From an uncultured Pelagimonas sp. (GTDB lineage: Bacteria; Pseudomonadota; Alphaproteobacteria; Rhodobacterales; Rhodobacteraceae), in the NCBI GenBank assembly GCA_947499735.1, contig CANMPP010000002.1:310001-374000 (forward strand): a stretch of DNA of 64,000 bases, given 5' to 3'. A model generated the notes under the pieces. The model did not search any database. It had not been told where the DNA came from and saw only the letters and a list, made by a program, of their open reading frames with translations. Both the position numbers and the translations under genes were made by a program. Below, in pieces: positions 55,831-64,000 of the stretch. Within the stretch, counting starts at the first letter, position 1, and each line of letters starts with the position of its first letter.

Positions 55831-56832
55831 ATGGGACGTATTCAACTTAAACAGATCACCAAATCTTTCGGCAATGTCGAGGTGATCCCACCCTTGGATC
55901 TGACGATCGAAGAAGGTGAATTCACAGTATTCGTTGGCCCATCGGGCTGCGGTAAATCCACGCTGTTGCGCTTGATTGCAGGTCTGGAAGACACAACATC
56001 CGGCGTCATCGAAATTGATGGCGCAGATGCGACGTCACTGGCCCCGGCCAAGCGTGGCTTGGCAATGGTGTTCCAATCCTATGCCCTATACCCGCATATG
56101 ACAGTGCGCAAAAACATCGCCTTTCCTATGAAAATGGCGGGCATGGATCAGGCCGAGCAGGACAAACGTATCGCCTCTGCGGCGGCAGCGTTGAACCTGA
56201 CGGATTATCTGGATCGCCGTCCGGGCCAATTGTCTGGCGGTCAACGCCAACGTGTGGCCATTGGCCGTGCGATTGTTCGTGAACCGTCCGCCTTTTTGTT
56301 TGACGAACCTTTGTCAAACTTGGACGCGGCACTGCGCGTCGGCATGCGTATGGAAATTTCTGAGCTTCATAAAAAGCTAGAAACAACAATGATTTACGTT
56401 ACGCATGATCAGGTTGAAGCCATGACAATGGCGGATAAAATCGTTGTTCTTCAGGCCGGACGGATTGAACAGGTCGGATCGCCGATGGAGCTGTATCGCA
56501 CCCCACGTAATCGTTTTGTGGCGGGCTTTATCGGGTCGCCAAAGATGAACTTTATCGAAGGTGAAGAAGCGGCCAAGCAGAATGCACATTGCATCGGCAT
56601 TCGCCCCGAACATATCGATGTGGCCAGTGAAGGCGCATCTTGGTCGGGCGTGGTTGGTGTGTCTGAGCATCTGGGCTCTGACACGTTCTTCCACGTGCAT
56701 GACACAGGCCTAGCAGACACAATCACTGTGCGTGCAGATGGCGAAGTTGGTATCACATCAGGTGATCGGATCTATTTGGAACCGCGCGCTGATATGATTC
56801 ACCGTTTTGATGATGCAGGGCTCAGTCTGTAA
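55831..56832 (+). CDS. smoK: Polyol ABC transporter ATPase SmoK
   Basis: A 333-residue ATPase of the MalK/UgpC type. Walker [10 protein letters not shown] (about 36-44), Q-loop [13 protein letters not shown], signature [16 protein letters not shown], Walker [11 protein letters not shown], and the switch histidine in [13 protein letters not shown]. The C-terminal ~90 residues form the TOBE regulatory domain (GIRPEHIDV). It powers SmoF-SmoG. Confidence 0.95.
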   Translation: MGRIQLKQITKSFGNVEVIPPLDLTIEEGEFTVFVGPSGCGKSTLLRLIAGLEDTTSGVIEIDGADATSLAPAKRGLAMVFQSYALYPHMTVRKNIAFPMKMAGMDQAEQDKRIASAAAALNLTDYLDRRPGQLSGGQRQRVAIGRAIVREPSAFLFDEPLSNLDAALRVGMRMEISELHKKLETTMIYVTHDQVEAMTMADKIVVLQAGRIEQVGSPMELYRTPRNRFVAGFIGSPKMNFIEGEEAAKQNAHCIGIRPEHIDVASEGASWSGVVGVSEHLGSDTFFHVHDTGLADTITVRADGEVGITSGDRIYLEPRADMIHRFDDAGLSL

Positions 56833-56947
56833 CAGACAGTCCCTGTAGATTGGCGCGCATCACGCCTCCCGTCATGTGCGCCAATCACTTCCACTTTTGT
56901 TGTCACATCCGCACAGCTTTTTTTGCGGCTATGAAAAGATCCAATCC

Positions 56948-58423
56948 ATGTCCAACTTGATCCCTTTGTCCAATGACAGTTTGCTGGCGCTGCCCGCTGA
57001 GATTGCAGTGCCAAATTATGATCGTGATGCGATCACGCCGGGTATCGTGCATATCGGTCTTGGCAATTTTCACCGCGCCCATCAGGCATGGTACACACAT
57101 CGCTTAATGCAGAGTGGTCTTGCCTCAGATTGGGGAATCCTTGGTGCAGGGGTGCGTCCCGGCGACGGTGTTATGCGCGATAAGCTATTGGCGCAGGATT
57201 GTCTGACCACCTTAATCGAATTGAACCCGGGCAGCATGTCCGCGGAAATCACCGGTGCGATGATTGATTTTCTTCCCGTTGAAGAAAACAACGCGTCTTT
57301 GATCGCGGCGATGGCCCGCCCCGAAATTCGCATCGTTGCGATGACCGTGACGGAGGGCGGATATTACATTGATCCTGTCACCAAAGGTCTGAATGTATCG
57401 CACGAAGATATTGTGTTTGATGCGGGTAACCCAGAAACGCCGGTCACGGCATTTGGTGCGATTGTTGCCGCGCTTAAACTGCGCCGGGCTGCCGGGCAGG
57501 GCGGGTTTACTGGCCTGAGCTGTGACAATGTGCAGGGCAATGGCGATATCCTGAAACAAGCGGTTGTGACATTGGCTGGCTTGACGGATGAAAGCCTGTC
57601 GACTTGGATCGAGGAAAACTGCAGTTTCCCAAACTCGATGGTGGACTGCATCGTTCCTGCGACCGGACCAAATGAAATTGCTTTGGCCGAAGAACTTGGC
57701 ATCGCCGATGCTGCGCCGGTCACACATGAAAATTTCCGCCAATGGGTGATTGAAGACAATTTTGTCGCCGGTCGTCCCGAGTGGGAAAAGGTCGGTGCGA
57801 CGTTGACGGATGACGTGCACAGCTATGAGACGATGAAAATCCGTCTGCTGAATGGTGGTCACCAAATTCTGGCCAATGCTGGTGAATTGCTGTCGGTCGA
57901 AACGATTGCCGGCTGTATGGAACATGATTCCATTTCCCGCCTGTTCCTACGCGTCGCTATGCAGGAAATCGCACCCCAAGTGGCCGCGGTTCCCGGGACA
58001 GATCCCGAGGATTATGTGACATTGATTGGCAGCCGTTTTGCCAATCCTAGGATCCATGACACAACGCGCCGCGTTGCCTTTGACGGATCCTCGCGCCATG
58101 TCGGGTTTTTGCTACCAACAATTCGCGAGGCAATCGAAGCAGATTACCCCGTCAGCGGCTTGGCCTTGGTTGAAGCACTTTGGGCCCGCATGTGTGCAGG
58201 GACGCGCGAAGATGGCAGCGAAATCGTTCCAAATGATCCGATTTGGGACGACTTGAAGGTCACGGCGATTGCTGCAAAAGACGATCCAAGCGCATGGCTG
58301 GCCCAGACGCAGATTTATGGCGATTTGGCCGACAATCCCGGTTTTGCCGAACCATTTGCCAAATGGTTGACCACGATTTGGGAACAAGGCGTGGATGCCG
58401 CGATAGGTGTATACATCCGCTAA
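56948..58423 (+). CDS. mtlK: Mannitol 2-dehydrogenase
   Basis: A 491-residue polyol-specific long-chain dehydrogenase/reductase oxidising mannitol to fructose with NAD+. ATG 56948 (MSNLIPLSNDS) is preferred over the in-frame ATG at 56876, whose extension has no family look. Motifs: IVHIGLGNFHRAHQAWYTHR near residue 33, VTEGGYYID, SCDNVQGNGDILKQAVV and the catalytic-lysine-containing MKIRLLNGGHQILAN. The expected sorbitol dehydrogenase smoS and a fructokinase or xylB of related operons are not here. Confidence 0.95.
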   Translation: MSNLIPLSNDSLLALPAEIAVPNYDRDAITPGIVHIGLGNFHRAHQAWYTHRLMQSGLASDWGILGAGVRPGDGVMRDKLLAQDCLTTLIELNPGSMSAEITGAMIDFLPVEENNASLIAAMARPEIRIVAMTVTEGGYYIDPVTKGLNVSHEDIVFDAGNPETPVTAFGAIVAALKLRRAAGQGGFTGLSCDNVQGNGDILKQAVVTLAGLTDESLSTWIEENCSFPNSMVDCIVPATGPNEIALAEELGIADAAPVTHENFRQWVIEDNFVAGRPEWEKVGATLTDDVHSYETMKIRLLNGGHQILANAGELLSVETIAGCMEHDSISRLFLRVAMQEIAPQVAAVPGTDPEDYVTLIGSRFANPRIHDTTRRVAFDGSSRHVGFLLPTIREAIEADYPVSGLALVEALWARMCAGTREDGSEIVPNDPIWDDLKVTAIAAKDDPSAWLAQTQIYGDLADNPGFAEPFAKWLTTIWEQGVDAAIGVYIR

Positions 58424-58476
58424 GTAGGAAATACGTAGGTGCCGGGTGTTCAGGTCCTACGATATGTAACGAGTTT

Positions 58477-58503
58477 GGGGTGCCGATCTGGCACCCCTTT
58501 TTT
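58477..58503 (+). terminator. Rho-independent terminator of the smo-mtlK operon
   Basis: GGGGTGCC (58477-58484) and GGCACCCC (58490-58497) are exact complements with the loop GATCT, followed by six Ts. It ends the plus-strand operon 53 bp after mtlK and lies just beyond the stop of the convergent lectin-toxin gene. Confidence 0.93.
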
Positions 58504-58511
58504 ATGTGTAA

Positions 58512-59453
58512 TCAGACCAAGGCTGGCAGGCTGCGGAAATAATCATATCCCAGACTTTGCTCTTGCTGTTCTGACATGTACGGCAAATGCAGGGTCAAAG
58601 CGCCGGTCATGTCATATAGGTTTTCGGTGATTGCAGGTTCGCCCGTGACAGATGCATTCACGATGCTAGATTCGCTGGTCGGGAAGAACCAAATCGTGCC
58701 ATCAGCAGCTTTGAAAATATCCATTTTGACCACTTGCAGCCCAACGGTGCCAACCGGGGGCGTATAGGATTTGCGTTCGCTTGTGGTGATTTCTGTTTCA
58801 ACCTGTTCGCTGAATTCGGTTTGCGTTGTCGCGCTCATCCCAAAGGTTTGGCTGGCCTTTGCGGTGAATTCACCCATCACGCCCGAGCTTTCAACGGTTT
58901 GTTCGACGCTGACGACGGTTTCCATAAACACACGAGACGCAGACATTCTGTTCACACGGCTGGTTTCAATGGTTTCGATGATCTGACCTTCTGGGATAAC
59001 CCCAATTACGGCCATCTGCGCTGTCCCCTCTTTAGAGGATTCCACGTAATCTTTGATATAACGGATGCGCAGTTTATCCAGTTCTTCACCACAACGGCCA
59101 CCGATACCCAGAACACGGATATTGAACAAATTGGTTTGCTCACCCTTGGTGCGACCTGCAAACAGTTTGCGATTGACGATCACTTTGCCTGCATCATCAA
59201 CTTTGTGAAAATTGGTGGTCAATTCGACACCATGGATCCGGTCACCACTTCTCCAGATCTTCATCTGATTGATGTATTCATCCGCTTGCAAGTTCAGAAC
59301 GACCCCTTCTGAACCGCCTTTACCGCCGCGACGCGTGCCATTGAGCAAAATTGCGTCTACGCGTTCGCCCGAGCGAAACCCGATATCCGAAATAAATTCG
59401 ATGTCGAAATTTGATCCACCGTCGCCACCGATTGCAATTGTTTGAATAGACAT
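58512..59453 (-). CDS. Jacalin-type lectin fused to an aerolysin-like pore-forming module (candidate)
   Basis: A 313-residue protein without a signal peptide. Residues about 5-135 read as a jacalin/beta-prism lectin: GGDGGSNFD, the ERVDAILLNGT strand, GGKGGSEG, and the closing RVLGIGGRCGEELDKLRIRY. Residues about 165-250 are rich in alternating Ser/Thr and hydrophobic positions (VVSVEQTVESSG, SQTFGMSATTQTEFSEQVET) and end in SYTPPVGTVGLQVVKMDIF, the layout of aerolysin/natterin-type beta-pore modules. The start is ATG 59451-59453, with GGAG 8 nt upstream. Stand-alone gene, AT-rich promoter region, convergent with mtlK. The lectin half is firmer than the pore half. Function is unproven. Confidence 0.65.
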   Translation of the reverse strand: MSIQTIAIGGDGGSNFDIEFISDIGFRSGERVDAILLNGTRRGGKGGSEGVVLNLQADEYINQMKIWRSGDRIHGVELTTNFHKVDDAGKVIVNRKLFAGRTKGEQTNLFNIRVLGIGGRCGEELDKLRIRYIKDYVESSKEGTAQMAVIGVIPEGQIIETIETSRVNRMSASRVFMETVVSVEQTVESSGVMGEFTAKASQTFGMSATTQTEFSEQVETEITTSERKSYTPPVGTVGLQVVKMDIFKAADGTIWFFPTSESSIVNASVTGEPAITENLYDMTGALTLHLPYMSEQQEQSLGYDYFRSLPALV

Positions 59454-59754
59454 TTTGTTTTCTCCAGTTTTTGTAAAGCCGCGTAATTGCGTTTGGGCCA
59501 ACCTTGTTTCGGCCTTGCACTGGAGTTACGCGCCAGCTGTCGATCTTATTCTTGAGCAATGCATTTTTTTTGTATTTTTTGTTCTGGCACTGCGATGCTT
59601 GGTGTTTTCAGGGGTATTAAACGAACAACAGTTAGGCAAAGACCTTGGCCGGTCCTGCGGCGTGATACGCTTTTGCCAGTAATCCTTGAAAACGTAGTCC
59701 GTTCAGTTCGATGCTGACCCAAGATGTCAAAGAAACGTTGCGAGAAAGGCTGTC
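59454..59754. other. Divergent intergenic region between the lectin-toxin gene and the SDR gene
   Basis: This 301-bp interval must hold promoters for both directions. Its left half has long T-runs on the plus strand (59560-59583), giving A-tracts upstream of the lectin-toxin gene that could act as UP-element-like or bent DNA. No operator palindrome or small gene was recognised. Confidence 0.45.
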
Positions 59755-60549
59755 ATGGACCTGAATTTAAAAGACAAGGTTGTCGTTGTTACGGGTCCTG
59801 CCAAAGGTATGGGCGCGGCTATCTCTTTGGGTTTCGCGCGTGAAGGGGCGCATTTGGCTTTGCTTGGGCGCGATACGGGTGCGATCAAACCCGTTGCCGC
59901 CCAAGCGTGTTCTTTAGGTGTAGAGGCCAAGATCTATGCCTGCGATGTCACGGATGCGAGCATCGTTGATGGTGTCATTTCTAAGGTCCTCAATGACTTT
60001 GATGGACGCATTGATGTGTTGGTCAGCGTCGCAGGGGGCACTGGGCCGATTGGCAAAACCGGGGTTGAGACGACCCAAGAGGAATTTGATGAAATCGTGC
60101 ATCTGAATATGCGTGGCCCATTCAATATGATCCGTGCGGTTGCGCCAGTGATGCAGGCGCAAAAGGGCGGTAAGATTGTGAATGTCGGTGGAACCTTTGG
60201 CATGCGGGGGCGGGCGATGCGCATGGCTTATTCCAGTTCGAAATGGGGCCTGCGGGGAATGACGAAAAGCTTTGCCTTGGAACTCGGGCCGGACAATATC
60301 AACGTCAACCTTGTCGCGCCGGGCATGGTGGATGGTCCACGATTTCGCACAAAAGTGGTGCCCCAAGTTGCCGCGCAACACGGAATTTCGCAGGAAGAGG
60401 CTGCCGCAAAACATGCCAGTGACTACGCGCTTGGCCGGATCAGCGAAGATGAAGATGTGGCCGCGGCGACATTGTTCCTAGCGTCAGATCGGGCACGGCA
60501 AATCACAGGGGTTGATCTGCCTGTTGATGGCGGATGGGCTGCGCTATGA
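59755..60549 (+). CDS. SDR family oxidoreductase with altered catalytic-serine position
   Basis: A 264-residue classical short-chain dehydrogenase/reductase. The cofactor loop is TGPAKGMGAAISLG, and the catalytic YSSSK is present near residue 160. The usual serine 13 residues before the tyrosine is Gly here, with Thr next to it (NVGGTFG in place of N-x-SS). It either uses the Thr or has changed chemistry. The stop overlaps the next start (ATGA), making it first in a catabolic operon with three hydrolases. Confidence 0.88.
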   Translation: MDLNLKDKVVVVTGPAKGMGAAISLGFAREGAHLALLGRDTGAIKPVAAQACSLGVEAKIYACDVTDASIVDGVISKVLNDFDGRIDVLVSVAGGTGPIGKTGVETTQEEFDEIVHLNMRGPFNMIRAVAPVMQAQKGGKIVNVGGTFGMRGRAMRMAYSSSKWGLRGMTKSFALELGPDNINVNLVAPGMVDGPRFRTKVVPQVAAQHGISQEEAAAKHASDYALGRISEDEDVAAATLFLASDRARQITGVDLPVDGGWAAL

Positions 60550-61958
60550 CAGATCTGATTTTAACCGGTGGGACAATCGTACATGAAAATGGGCGGGAAA
60601 CGGCGGATATTGCAATCACAGGAGACCTTATTTCCGCTATCGGTGCGCCGGGCAGTTTGGGCAATGCCGGTGAAATTGTAGACGTTACTGGTCATCACAT
60701 CATCCCGGGGGCAATCGATATGCATGTGCATTTTCGCGAACCCGGCTATACGCATAAGGAAGATTGGGGAACTGGCACGCAAGCAGCTGCCATGGGCGGT
60801 GTGACAACCGTATTTGAAATGCCTAACACCCATCCACCCACGCGTTCTGTTGTAGAGTTCCAGAAAAAACAGGATTGCGCCAAAAAGGCTTGTGTCGATT
60901 TTGGGATCTACGGCCTTTTGGCCGAAGACAATATTGATGAAATCGACGGGTTAATCGCAGCTGGCGCAAATGCGTTCAAATGCTTTATGGGCAACACTTT
61001 CGGAAATCTGCCATCCCCCAGCACGGGTGCCATGTTGGAAGGTTTCGAAAAAATTGCAGCCTCGGGTTTGCGCATTTCGCTGCACGCGGAAACCGCGTCG
61101 ATCATGGCGTGGCGGCAGGCCAAATTGGAAGCGGCGGGTCTGAATGATCCCCTTTACCACATCGCGGCACGGCCCGAAGTCGTGGCGATTGAGGCCGTGG
61201 CACGCGCGGCGATCTTGGCCGAATGGACCGGTGCGCGCATTCATGTGCTGCATATATCTTCGGCTGGCGAACTGAGGCCATTGGCCGAAGCCAAAGCGCG
61301 CGGGGTGGATGTTACGGGCGAAACCTGCCCCTGTTATCTGTTCTTAGACAGTCGGGATTATGATCGTTTGGGCAGCATCATTCGGGTCAATCCGCCTGTG
61401 CGCGAAGAAAAAGACAGCATTGCCATTTGGGACGCCTTGCAGACAGGGATCGTTGATATGATCGCCACAGATCATGCACCCCACACGCCTGAGGAAAAGA
61501 AAAACGATGTGATCTGGCAGGCCGATTGTGGCTTTCCCGGTGTGGAAACTCAGATGCCCTTGATGCTGAGCGAGGTAGCGGCCGGGCGTATGACGCTGGA
61601 ACATTACGTCAAAATTTCATCCGCCAATCCGGCCCGCGCGTTTGGTTTGTGGCCGATGAAGGGGCGTCTGGCTGTGGGTGCACATGCAGATATTGCTGTG
61701 CTGGATCTGGCACGGAAAGAGGCCGTGCAGGCGGCCCGTTTGCACAGTCGGGGTAAGGTGACACCGTTTGAAGGGCGCGAAACCATTGGCGCGCCTGTTC
61801 ATACGCTGGTGCGTGGTCAATTTGTTCAAAGAGATCGCGCCTTGGTTTCCGATATGGCGGGTCACGGTCGCCAAGTGACGGCGATCCAAAATATGCCAGA
61901 GGCCAAACCTGTGAATACCGACATGACCCTTGCGCATCTGCTTGGGGACACAGCATGA
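60546..61958 (+). CDS. Cyclic amidohydrolase of the dihydroorotase/allantoinase/hydantoinase group
   Basis: A 470-residue TIM-barrel metal enzyme that opens cyclic amide rings. The metal-site residues are complete: DMHVHFREPG (two His), the likely carbamylated Lys in NAFKCFMG, then SLHAET, VLHISSAG and IATDHAPHTPEEK. ATG 60546 overlaps the SDR stop; a TTG-led start at 60534 is possible but less likely. It resembles allantoinase and dihydroorotase about equally; it is not in a pyrimidine biosynthesis context. Its stop overlaps the next gene (ATGA). Confidence 0.88.
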   Translation: MTDLILTGGTIVHENGRETADIAITGDLISAIGAPGSLGNAGEIVDVTGHHIIPGAIDMHVHFREPGYTHKEDWGTGTQAAAMGGVTTVFEMPNTHPPTRSVVEFQKKQDCAKKACVDFGIYGLLAEDNIDEIDGLIAAGANAFKCFMGNTFGNLPSPSTGAMLEGFEKIAASGLRISLHAETASIMAWRQAKLEAAGLNDPLYHIAARPEVVAIEAVARAAILAEWTGARIHVLHISSAGELRPLAEAKARGVDVTGETCPCYLFLDSRDYDRLGSIIRVNPPVREEKDSIAIWDALQTGIVDMIATDHAPHTPEEKKNDVIWQADCGFPGVETQMPLMLSEVAAGRMTLEHYVKISSANPARAFGLWPMKGRLAVGAHADIAVLDLARKEAVQAARLHSRGKVTPFEGRETIGAPVHTLVRGQFVQRDRALVSDMAGHGRQVTAIQNMPEAKPVNTDMTLAHLLGDTA

Positions 61959-63406
61959 GCGAGATCATCAAATTCGCGGTCGAGGCCGCGTTGATCGGCC
62001 CAGAATACGAGGTATCGGGCCCTGTTGAAATCACGTTGAAAGAGGGTGTGATTGATGCCGTAAATCCTTTGGACACTGCACCTGCTGGGCGGCGCCTTTT
62101 GGCCATGCCCGCTATCGCCGATGCACATAATCACGCGCGTCCCCTGTCCACCACGTCTTTCGGATGCGGTGGCAAGCCGCTGGAAACATGGCTGCCGCAG
62201 CTTGCGGTGATGCCGGCTGCGGATGCCTATACCGCTGCGGCGGCATCATTCGCCCGATCTTTGAGAGGCGGGGCGACTTCGGTCATGGTGCATTTGACCC
62301 GGCCAATGGGCTTTGTTCCCCTCGTAGAAGAAGCCCGTCAGATTGCACAAGCCGCCGCTGATGTGGGTGTTTCGATTGGATTTGCCATTTCCATGCGCGA
62401 TCGCAATCCGGTGATCTATGGCGATCACGCGACGCTTTTGGACGGTCTTAGCGCTGAAGACGCGGCGTTTGTGCAAGACACGTGGATGCGTCCGCTACCG
62501 AGCATTGAAAGCCAGTTGGAGTTGGTCGATCAGGTCGCAAAAGCGGCGGATGATATGCCGGGGCATATTGACGTGCAATATGGGCCGACAGGGGTGCAAT
62601 GGTGTAGCGATGCATTGCTATCAGCAATTTCTGAAAGATCCAAAGCGACCGGTCGTCGGGTGCATATGCATCTGTTGGAAACCCAGCCACAACGTGCATG
62701 GGCTGATCAGGCCTATCCAAATGGCATTGTGGCACATCTGGATGAAATCGGCCTGCTGTCGCCCCGTTTGACCTTGGCCCATTGCGTGTGGGCACGGCCT
62801 GATGAACTGGATCTTATTGCGGGGGCAAAGGCCCGGATCGCGGTCAATGCTTCATCTAATCTGCATCTATATTCTGGGATTGCGCCCGTAAAAGACATGC
62901 TGGATGCGGGTGTGGACGTGGCGATGGGGTTGGACGGATGTGCGTTTGACGAAGATGATGATGCATTGCGCGAAATGCGCCTTTTGCATTTGCTGAACCG
63001 CAAACCGGGGTTCCAGACCGGGGGCATGACCCGCGCCGCGGTATTGAAAGCTGCCTGCGCGACAGGACGGGCCAGTCTTGGACTTGGGGTTGGTGGGATT
63101 TTGGAACCAGGTATGCCTGCCGATGTGATGGTACTGGATCTTGATGCGCTGGATCGTGATGCATTGATGCCAGTGGACCCCCGCGATTATGTGTTTGCCC
63201 GCGCGCAACAGAACCATATCGCCGCGATATATGCCAAAGACCGTCACGTGGTTTCGGACGGCGTCGTTCTGGGCGTCGATCTACCTGCAATGGAAGACGC
63301 ATTAAGGGCAGAGTACCGCGCAGCATTGCCCGCCAAATCTGCCCTGCGTGAGGCATGGCCGCGCATCGAAGCTGCTATAGGGTCGTGCTATAAAGGATGT
63401 TGCTGA
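61955..63406 (+). CDS. Amidohydrolase family protein (deaminase-like)
   Basis: A 483-residue amidohydrolase of the cytosine/chlorohydrolase-type deaminase group. Metal-site motifs: IADAHNHARP near residue 55, MHLLETQPQRA, LAHCVWARPDEL and the acidic GLDGCAFDEDDD. The composite N- and C-terminal strand domain (ADVMVLDLDALD) is present. It follows the cyclic amidohydrolase with an ATGA overlap, so the two probably act in one pathway, for example ring opening and deamination of a nitrogen heterocycle. The substrate is unknown. Confidence 0.85.
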   Translation: MSEIIKFAVEAALIGPEYEVSGPVEITLKEGVIDAVNPLDTAPAGRRLLAMPAIADAHNHARPLSTTSFGCGGKPLETWLPQLAVMPAADAYTAAAASFARSLRGGATSVMVHLTRPMGFVPLVEEARQIAQAAADVGVSIGFAISMRDRNPVIYGDHATLLDGLSAEDAAFVQDTWMRPLPSIESQLELVDQVAKAADDMPGHIDVQYGPTGVQWCSDALLSAISERSKATGRRVHMHLLETQPQRAWADQAYPNGIVAHLDEIGLLSPRLTLAHCVWARPDELDLIAGAKARIAVNASSNLHLYSGIAPVKDMLDAGVDVAMGLDGCAFDEDDDALREMRLLHLLNRKPGFQTGGMTRAAVLKAACATGRASLGLGVGGILEPGMPADVMVLDLDALDRDALMPVDPRDYVFARAQQNHIAAIYAKDRHVVSDGVVLGVDLPAMEDALRAEYRAALPAKSALREAWPRIEAAIGSCYKGCC

Positions 63407-63481
63407 CAGATTGATTGCGCTTACCTATTGAAAATAAAATGGAATTGGGCGCTAATGGTGTCAATCTAAACCCAAATCTGG

Positions 63482-64000
63482 ATGCGAACCTTGACCGATT
63501 TCTTTGAACTGACTGCTGCAGATATTGCAAAAGGCGTGAAAGCCAAAAGTTTTAGCGCAAGAGAGGTCTTACAGGCGCATTTTGATCGGATTGATGCGGT
63601 CAACCCCTCGATAAATGCGATTGTTGAACACACCCGCGAGGATGCGCTGAAAGGTGCTGACCGGGTGGATGACATGATTGCAAAGGGCGAGGATCCCGGG
63701 CCATTGGCCGGGGTGCCAACAACGATCAAGGTCAATGTCGATCAGGCCAATTGCACGACCACCAATGGATTGGTGGCGAACAAGGATTTGATTGCCAGAG
63801 AAGACAGCCCTGTCGTGGCCAATTTGCGTGCAAGCGGTGCCGTGTTGGTTGGGCGTACCAATACGCCGGCGTTTTCGTTGCGTTGGTTTGCGAAGAATGA
63901 TCTGCACGGGCAAACGTTGAATCCACGCAATACCGATCTGACACCGGGCGGGTCCTCGGGTGGGGCAGGGGCGGCTGTGGCTGCGGGGCTATGTGCCGTT
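63482..64000 (+). CDS. Amidase (amidase signature family), partial
   Basis: The first 173 codons of an amidase-signature enzyme; the frame is open to the end of the window. Visible are the N-terminal FFELTAADIAKGVKAKSFSA, the catalytic-lysine strand GVPTTIKVNVDQ, and the signature start LTPGGSSGGAGAAVAAG with the cis-serine. The ATG is at 63482, 75 bp after the previous gene and in the same direction. It would hydrolyse a linear amide, fitting a late step of the cluster's pathway. Confidence 0.92.
   Translation, partial: MRTLTDFFELTAADIAKGVKAKSFSAREVLQAHFDRIDAVNPSINAIVEHTREDALKGADRVDDMIAKGEDPGPLAGVPTTIKVNVDQANCTTTNGLVANKDLIAREDSPVVANLRASGAVLVGRTNTPAFSLRWFAKNDLHGQTLNPRNTDLTPGGSSGGAGAAVAAGLCAV

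Overview
The window looks like a chromosomal segment of a marine alphaproteobacterium of the Rhodobacterales (Roseobacter group). Pointers are moderate-GC coding with tight ATGA/TAATG overlaps, the roseobacter-style xdhABC, nas/nrt and smo/mtlK operons, an NDUFS4-type complex I subunit, and a CtrA-like box. This placement is inferred from gene content. No tRNA, rRNA, insertion sequence, prophage or CRISPR array was seen. Housekeeping genes (dnaE, pheS, pheT, uvrB) alternate with solute uptake and catabolic operons.

Region 1 (1-9449, minus strand) is a purine-uptake and oxidation operon. It reads xdhA-xdhB-xdhC, then a BMP/nucleoside-type ABC transporter (ATPase, two permeases), then a voltage-gated-type K+ channel, then the substrate-binding protein, which runs off the left edge. 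Region 2 (9718-19535) holds dnaE, small lipoproteins, a Sel1/Hcp-like secreted protein, slyX, pheS and pheT. A small gene with its own CtrA-like box and terminator sits between pheS and pheT. Region 3 (19719-30207) is mixed: a TauE/SafE exporter, a PqiA-like membrane protein, two RidA paralogues, a candidate HEPN-fold protein coupled to uvrB, a ceramidase-like membrane enzyme, a class V aminotransferase, an M20 amidohydrolase, an NDUFS4-like subunit and a MYG1 protein.

Region 4 (30337-43359, plus strand) is a nitrate assimilation cluster: nasT-nasS, the nitrate ABC transporter nrtA-nrtB-(fused nrtC/D), a bacterial haemoglobin, a flavoprotein reductase, nitrate reductase nasA, a TrpD2-like protein and cysG. 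No nitrite reductase gene is present. The nrtA leader carries hairpins and a strong intrinsic terminator, which fits NasT antitermination. Region 5 (43325-51233, minus strand) is a dipeptide-type ABC operon with two adjacent binding proteins and an unrelated membrane protein gene inside it. Region 6 (51492-58423) is a LacI-type regulator, preceded by a mini-cistron, followed by the polyol operon smoEFGK-mtlK.

Region 7 (58512-59453, minus strand) is a stand-alone gene that appears to encode a jacalin-type lectin joined to an aerolysin-like pore-forming module. It is the most unusual protein here. Region 8 (59755-right edge) is a catabolic cluster: an SDR with an altered catalytic serine position, a cyclic-amidohydrolase, a second amidohydrolase and a truncated amidase. 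It probably opens and deaminates a cyclic nitrogen compound.
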